NCBI GenBank assembly: GCA_028724545.1
Contig: JAQYCU010000051.1
Location: 1 to 33,041 of the forward strand
DNA length: 33,041 nt
Reading direction: 5' to 3'
From: a bacterium
GTDB lineage: Bacteria; Bacillota; Clostridia; Lachnospirales; Lachnospiraceae
Shown here in pieces: positions 31,732 through 33,041 of the stretch. How positions within the stretch are numbered: position 1 is the stretch's first letter; each line of letters opens with the position of its first letter. A program made the translations under genes and the position numbers. Below the pieces are notes generated by a model, which was given only the letters and a program-made list of their open reading frames with translations, did no database searches and was not told where the DNA came from.

Positions 31732-32340
31732 ATGAAAAACGGAATTGAAATCAGATGGCACGGACGTGGTGGACAGGGTGCTAAAACAGCAGCGTTACTG
31801 CTTGCAGACGTTGCATTTAAGACTGGTCAGAATGTGCAGGGTTTCCCTGAGTATGGCCCGGAGCGTATGGGTGCGCCAATTACTGCTTATAACAGAATTA
31901 GTGCTGATAAGATTCGCGTTCATTCTAATATATATCATCCGGATTATGTTGTAGTTGTAGATGAAACACTGCTTGGTTCTGTTGATGTTACGGCAGGTTT
32001 AAAGCCGACGGGTGCGATTATTGTAAATACAGCAAAGTCCAGAGAAGAAATCGAGGAACACCTGAATGGATATACAGGACGTGTATTCACTATCGATGCC
32101 AGAAAGATTTCGATGGAAGCACTTGGAAAGAATTTCCCAAATTCTCCAATGCTTGCAGCAACTGTTGCTGTTAGTGAAGTAATGCCAAAGGAAGAGTTTA
32201 TCGGCGAAATGCGTGCTTCTTATGAGCATAAATTTGCAAAGAAACCAGAAGTAATTGATGGTAATATGAAAGCACTTGAGATGGCATTTGACTATCTGGA
32301 AGAAGAAATCGCTTCCCAGAAGATGAGTCTGACAGCATAA
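31732..32340 (+). CDS. porC: 2-oxoacid:ferredoxin oxidoreductase, gamma subunit
   Basis: A 202-residue gamma subunit of a four-subunit 2-oxoacid:ferredoxin oxidoreductase, which decarboxylates pyruvate (or a related keto acid) with CoA and ferredoxin. The start EIRWHGRGGQGAKTAALLLA and then FPEYGPERMGAPI are family signatures. GGAGAG before the ATG. Next is the ferredoxin-like delta subunit 25 bases on, then the alpha subunit, the standard order gamma-delta-alpha-beta; the beta subunit should follow outside the window. Pyruvate is the likeliest substrate, but branched keto acids (VOR) cannot be excluded. Confidence 0.9.
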   Translation: MKNGIEIRWHGRGGQGAKTAALLLADVAFKTGQNVQGFPEYGPERMGAPITAYNRISADKIRVHSNIYHPDYVVVVDETLLGSVDVTAGLKPTGAIIVNTAKSREEIEEHLNGYTGRVFTIDARKISMEALGKNFPNSPMLAATVAVSEVMPKEEFIGEMRASYEHKFAKKPEVIDGNMKALEMAFDYLEEEIASQKMSLTA

Positions 32341-32365
32341 TAAAAACAGGTAGGAGAAAAGAAAG

Positions 32366-32671
32366 ATGAGAACGGATATTACAAAGATAAACGAAAAAAC
32401 ACCTCATCAGCAGTTAACAGAAGGATTGATGGTGTTTGCAGGTGGTACGTCCAAACTCTTTAAGACAGGAGAGTGGAGAACGAATACACCGGTTTTTCAC
32501 GAAGATAAATGTAAGCAGTGTCTGCTGTGTGCACCGGTTTGTCCGGATTCCAGCATTCCGGTAAAAGACGGAAAACGGCTTGCGTTTGATATGGACCACT
32601 GTAAAGGATGTGGCATCTGTGCCAGTGTTTGTCCTTTTGATGCAATAGAAATGAAGGAGGGCAATGAATAA
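32366..32671 (+). CDS. porD: 2-oxoacid:ferredoxin oxidoreductase, delta subunit (2[4Fe-4S])
   Basis: A 101-residue ferredoxin-like subunit with two [4Fe-4S] motifs, CKQCLLCAPVCP and CKGCGICASVCP, that passes electrons from the thiamine-diphosphate centre to external ferredoxin. The N-terminal 50 residues (ending with TGEWRTNTPVFHEDKC) are the usual delta-subunit lead-in. It shares one base with the alpha subunit gene (TAATG), so translation is coupled. Confidence 0.92.
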   Translation: MRTDITKINEKTPHQQLTEGLMVFAGGTSKLFKTGEWRTNTPVFHEDKCKQCLLCAPVCPDSSIPVKDGKRLAFDMDHCKGCGICASVCPFDAIEMKEGNE

Positions 32672-33041
32672 TGGCAATTAAAGAACGTATGTCGGGAAAT
32701 GAAGCAGTTTCGTATGCAATCCGTCAGGTAAATCCTGATGTTATGCCGGCATTTCCAATTACACCTTCGACAGAAATCCCACAGATGGTTTCTACATATA
32801 TAGCAAATGGTCAGATGGATACAGAGTTTATCCCGGTAGAAAGTGAGCATTCTTCCATGAGCGCGACAATTGGAGCGGAGACAGCAGGAGCGAGAAGTCT
32901 GACGGCAACTTCATCGGCAGGCTTGGCATTGATGTGGGAAGAACTTTTGTTAGCAGCATCAAACAGGTTACCGGTAGCACTTACACGGGTAAACCGTACC
33001 TTGTCCGGTCCGATTAATATTAACTGCGACCATTCCGACGG
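32671..33041 (+). CDS. porA: 2-oxoacid:ferredoxin oxidoreductase, alpha subunit (partial, runs off the window)
   Basis: The first 123 residues of the alpha subunit. GNEAVSYAIRQVNPDVMPAF, then PITPSTEIPQM and the PVESEHSSMSATIGAETAGA stretch with the conserved Glu of the cofactor region, identify it. GGAGGG at 32656-32661 precedes the ATG. The rest of this gene and the beta subunit lie downstream. Confidence 0.93.
   Translation, partial: MAIKERMSGNEAVSYAIRQVNPDVMPAFPITPSTEIPQMVSTYIANGQMDTEFIPVESEHSSMSATIGAETAGARSLTATSSAGLALMWEELLLAASNRLPVALTRVNRTLSGPININCDHSD

Overview
The window looks like a chromosomal segment of a low-GC Gram-positive anaerobe of the Clostridia, most probably a Lachnospiraceae. 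This rests on the AT-rich codon use, strong AGGAGG-type ribosome binding sites, TTGACA/TATAAT promoters, a pyruvate:ferredoxin-type oxidoreductase operon, a ZTP riboswitch over split late-purine genes, and families common in that group (DUF6273, DUF6512, DUF3048). I see no tRNA, rRNA, CRISPR array, phage or transposase gene. The assignment is by inspection only.

Layout. 1-737: end of a fructose PTS permease and a variant HPr lacking the usual regulatory serine. 814-3725: a Gfo/Idh/MocA oxidoreductase, then a HipA-like kinase directly followed by a calcineurin-like phosphoesterase. 3726-7739: a short terminated transcript with a 31-codon ORF, then two half-size ABC exporters; the first carries an in-frame TAG exactly at its Q-loop glutamine. 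7740-13170: a stretch with many gene remnants (flavoprotein, MATE, cytidylate kinase-like, LysR, TetR, ArsC and sigma factor pieces) among intact MarR, MATE, LysR, DUF6512 and lipoprotein genes. 13204-15035: an Lsa-type ABC-F ribosome protection gene behind a roughly 270-nt leader with a 3-codon uORF, a terminator and a matching antiterminator. 15155-17956: a P-loop kinase-like protein and a GntR/ABC/permease operon with its own promoter-operator. 18197-22812: a soluble CZB chemoreceptor, a YeiH-type exporter, an AraC regulator and a DUF6273 membrane-anchored protein. 22860-23139: a terminator, a short direct repeat and a 161-bp near-perfect palindrome. 23291-27675: a GCS2-type ligase, an ATP-grasp ligase, a dehydroquinate synthase-like cyclase and a deoxyinosine glycosylase in one run. 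27716-29851: ZTP riboswitch, IMP cyclohydrolase and a stand-alone AICAR formyltransferase. 29980-33041: a DUF3048 protein, a broken YjbR gene, and the start of a 2-oxoacid:ferredoxin oxidoreductase operon.

How the parts work together. The purine block is the clearest unit: ZTP, which rises when 10-formyl-THF is short, should switch on the enzyme that uses 10-formyl-THF on AICAR and the enzyme that closes the ring to IMP. The ABC-F leader is a likely antibiotic-responsive attenuator. The MarR and GntR genes each have a consensus promoter overlapping a palindrome, which suggests autorepression. The best candidates for something less described are the GCS2/ATP-grasp/DHQS-like gene run, the kinase/phosphatase pair, and the large palindromic element, whose edge recurs as an 18-base match at 16006.
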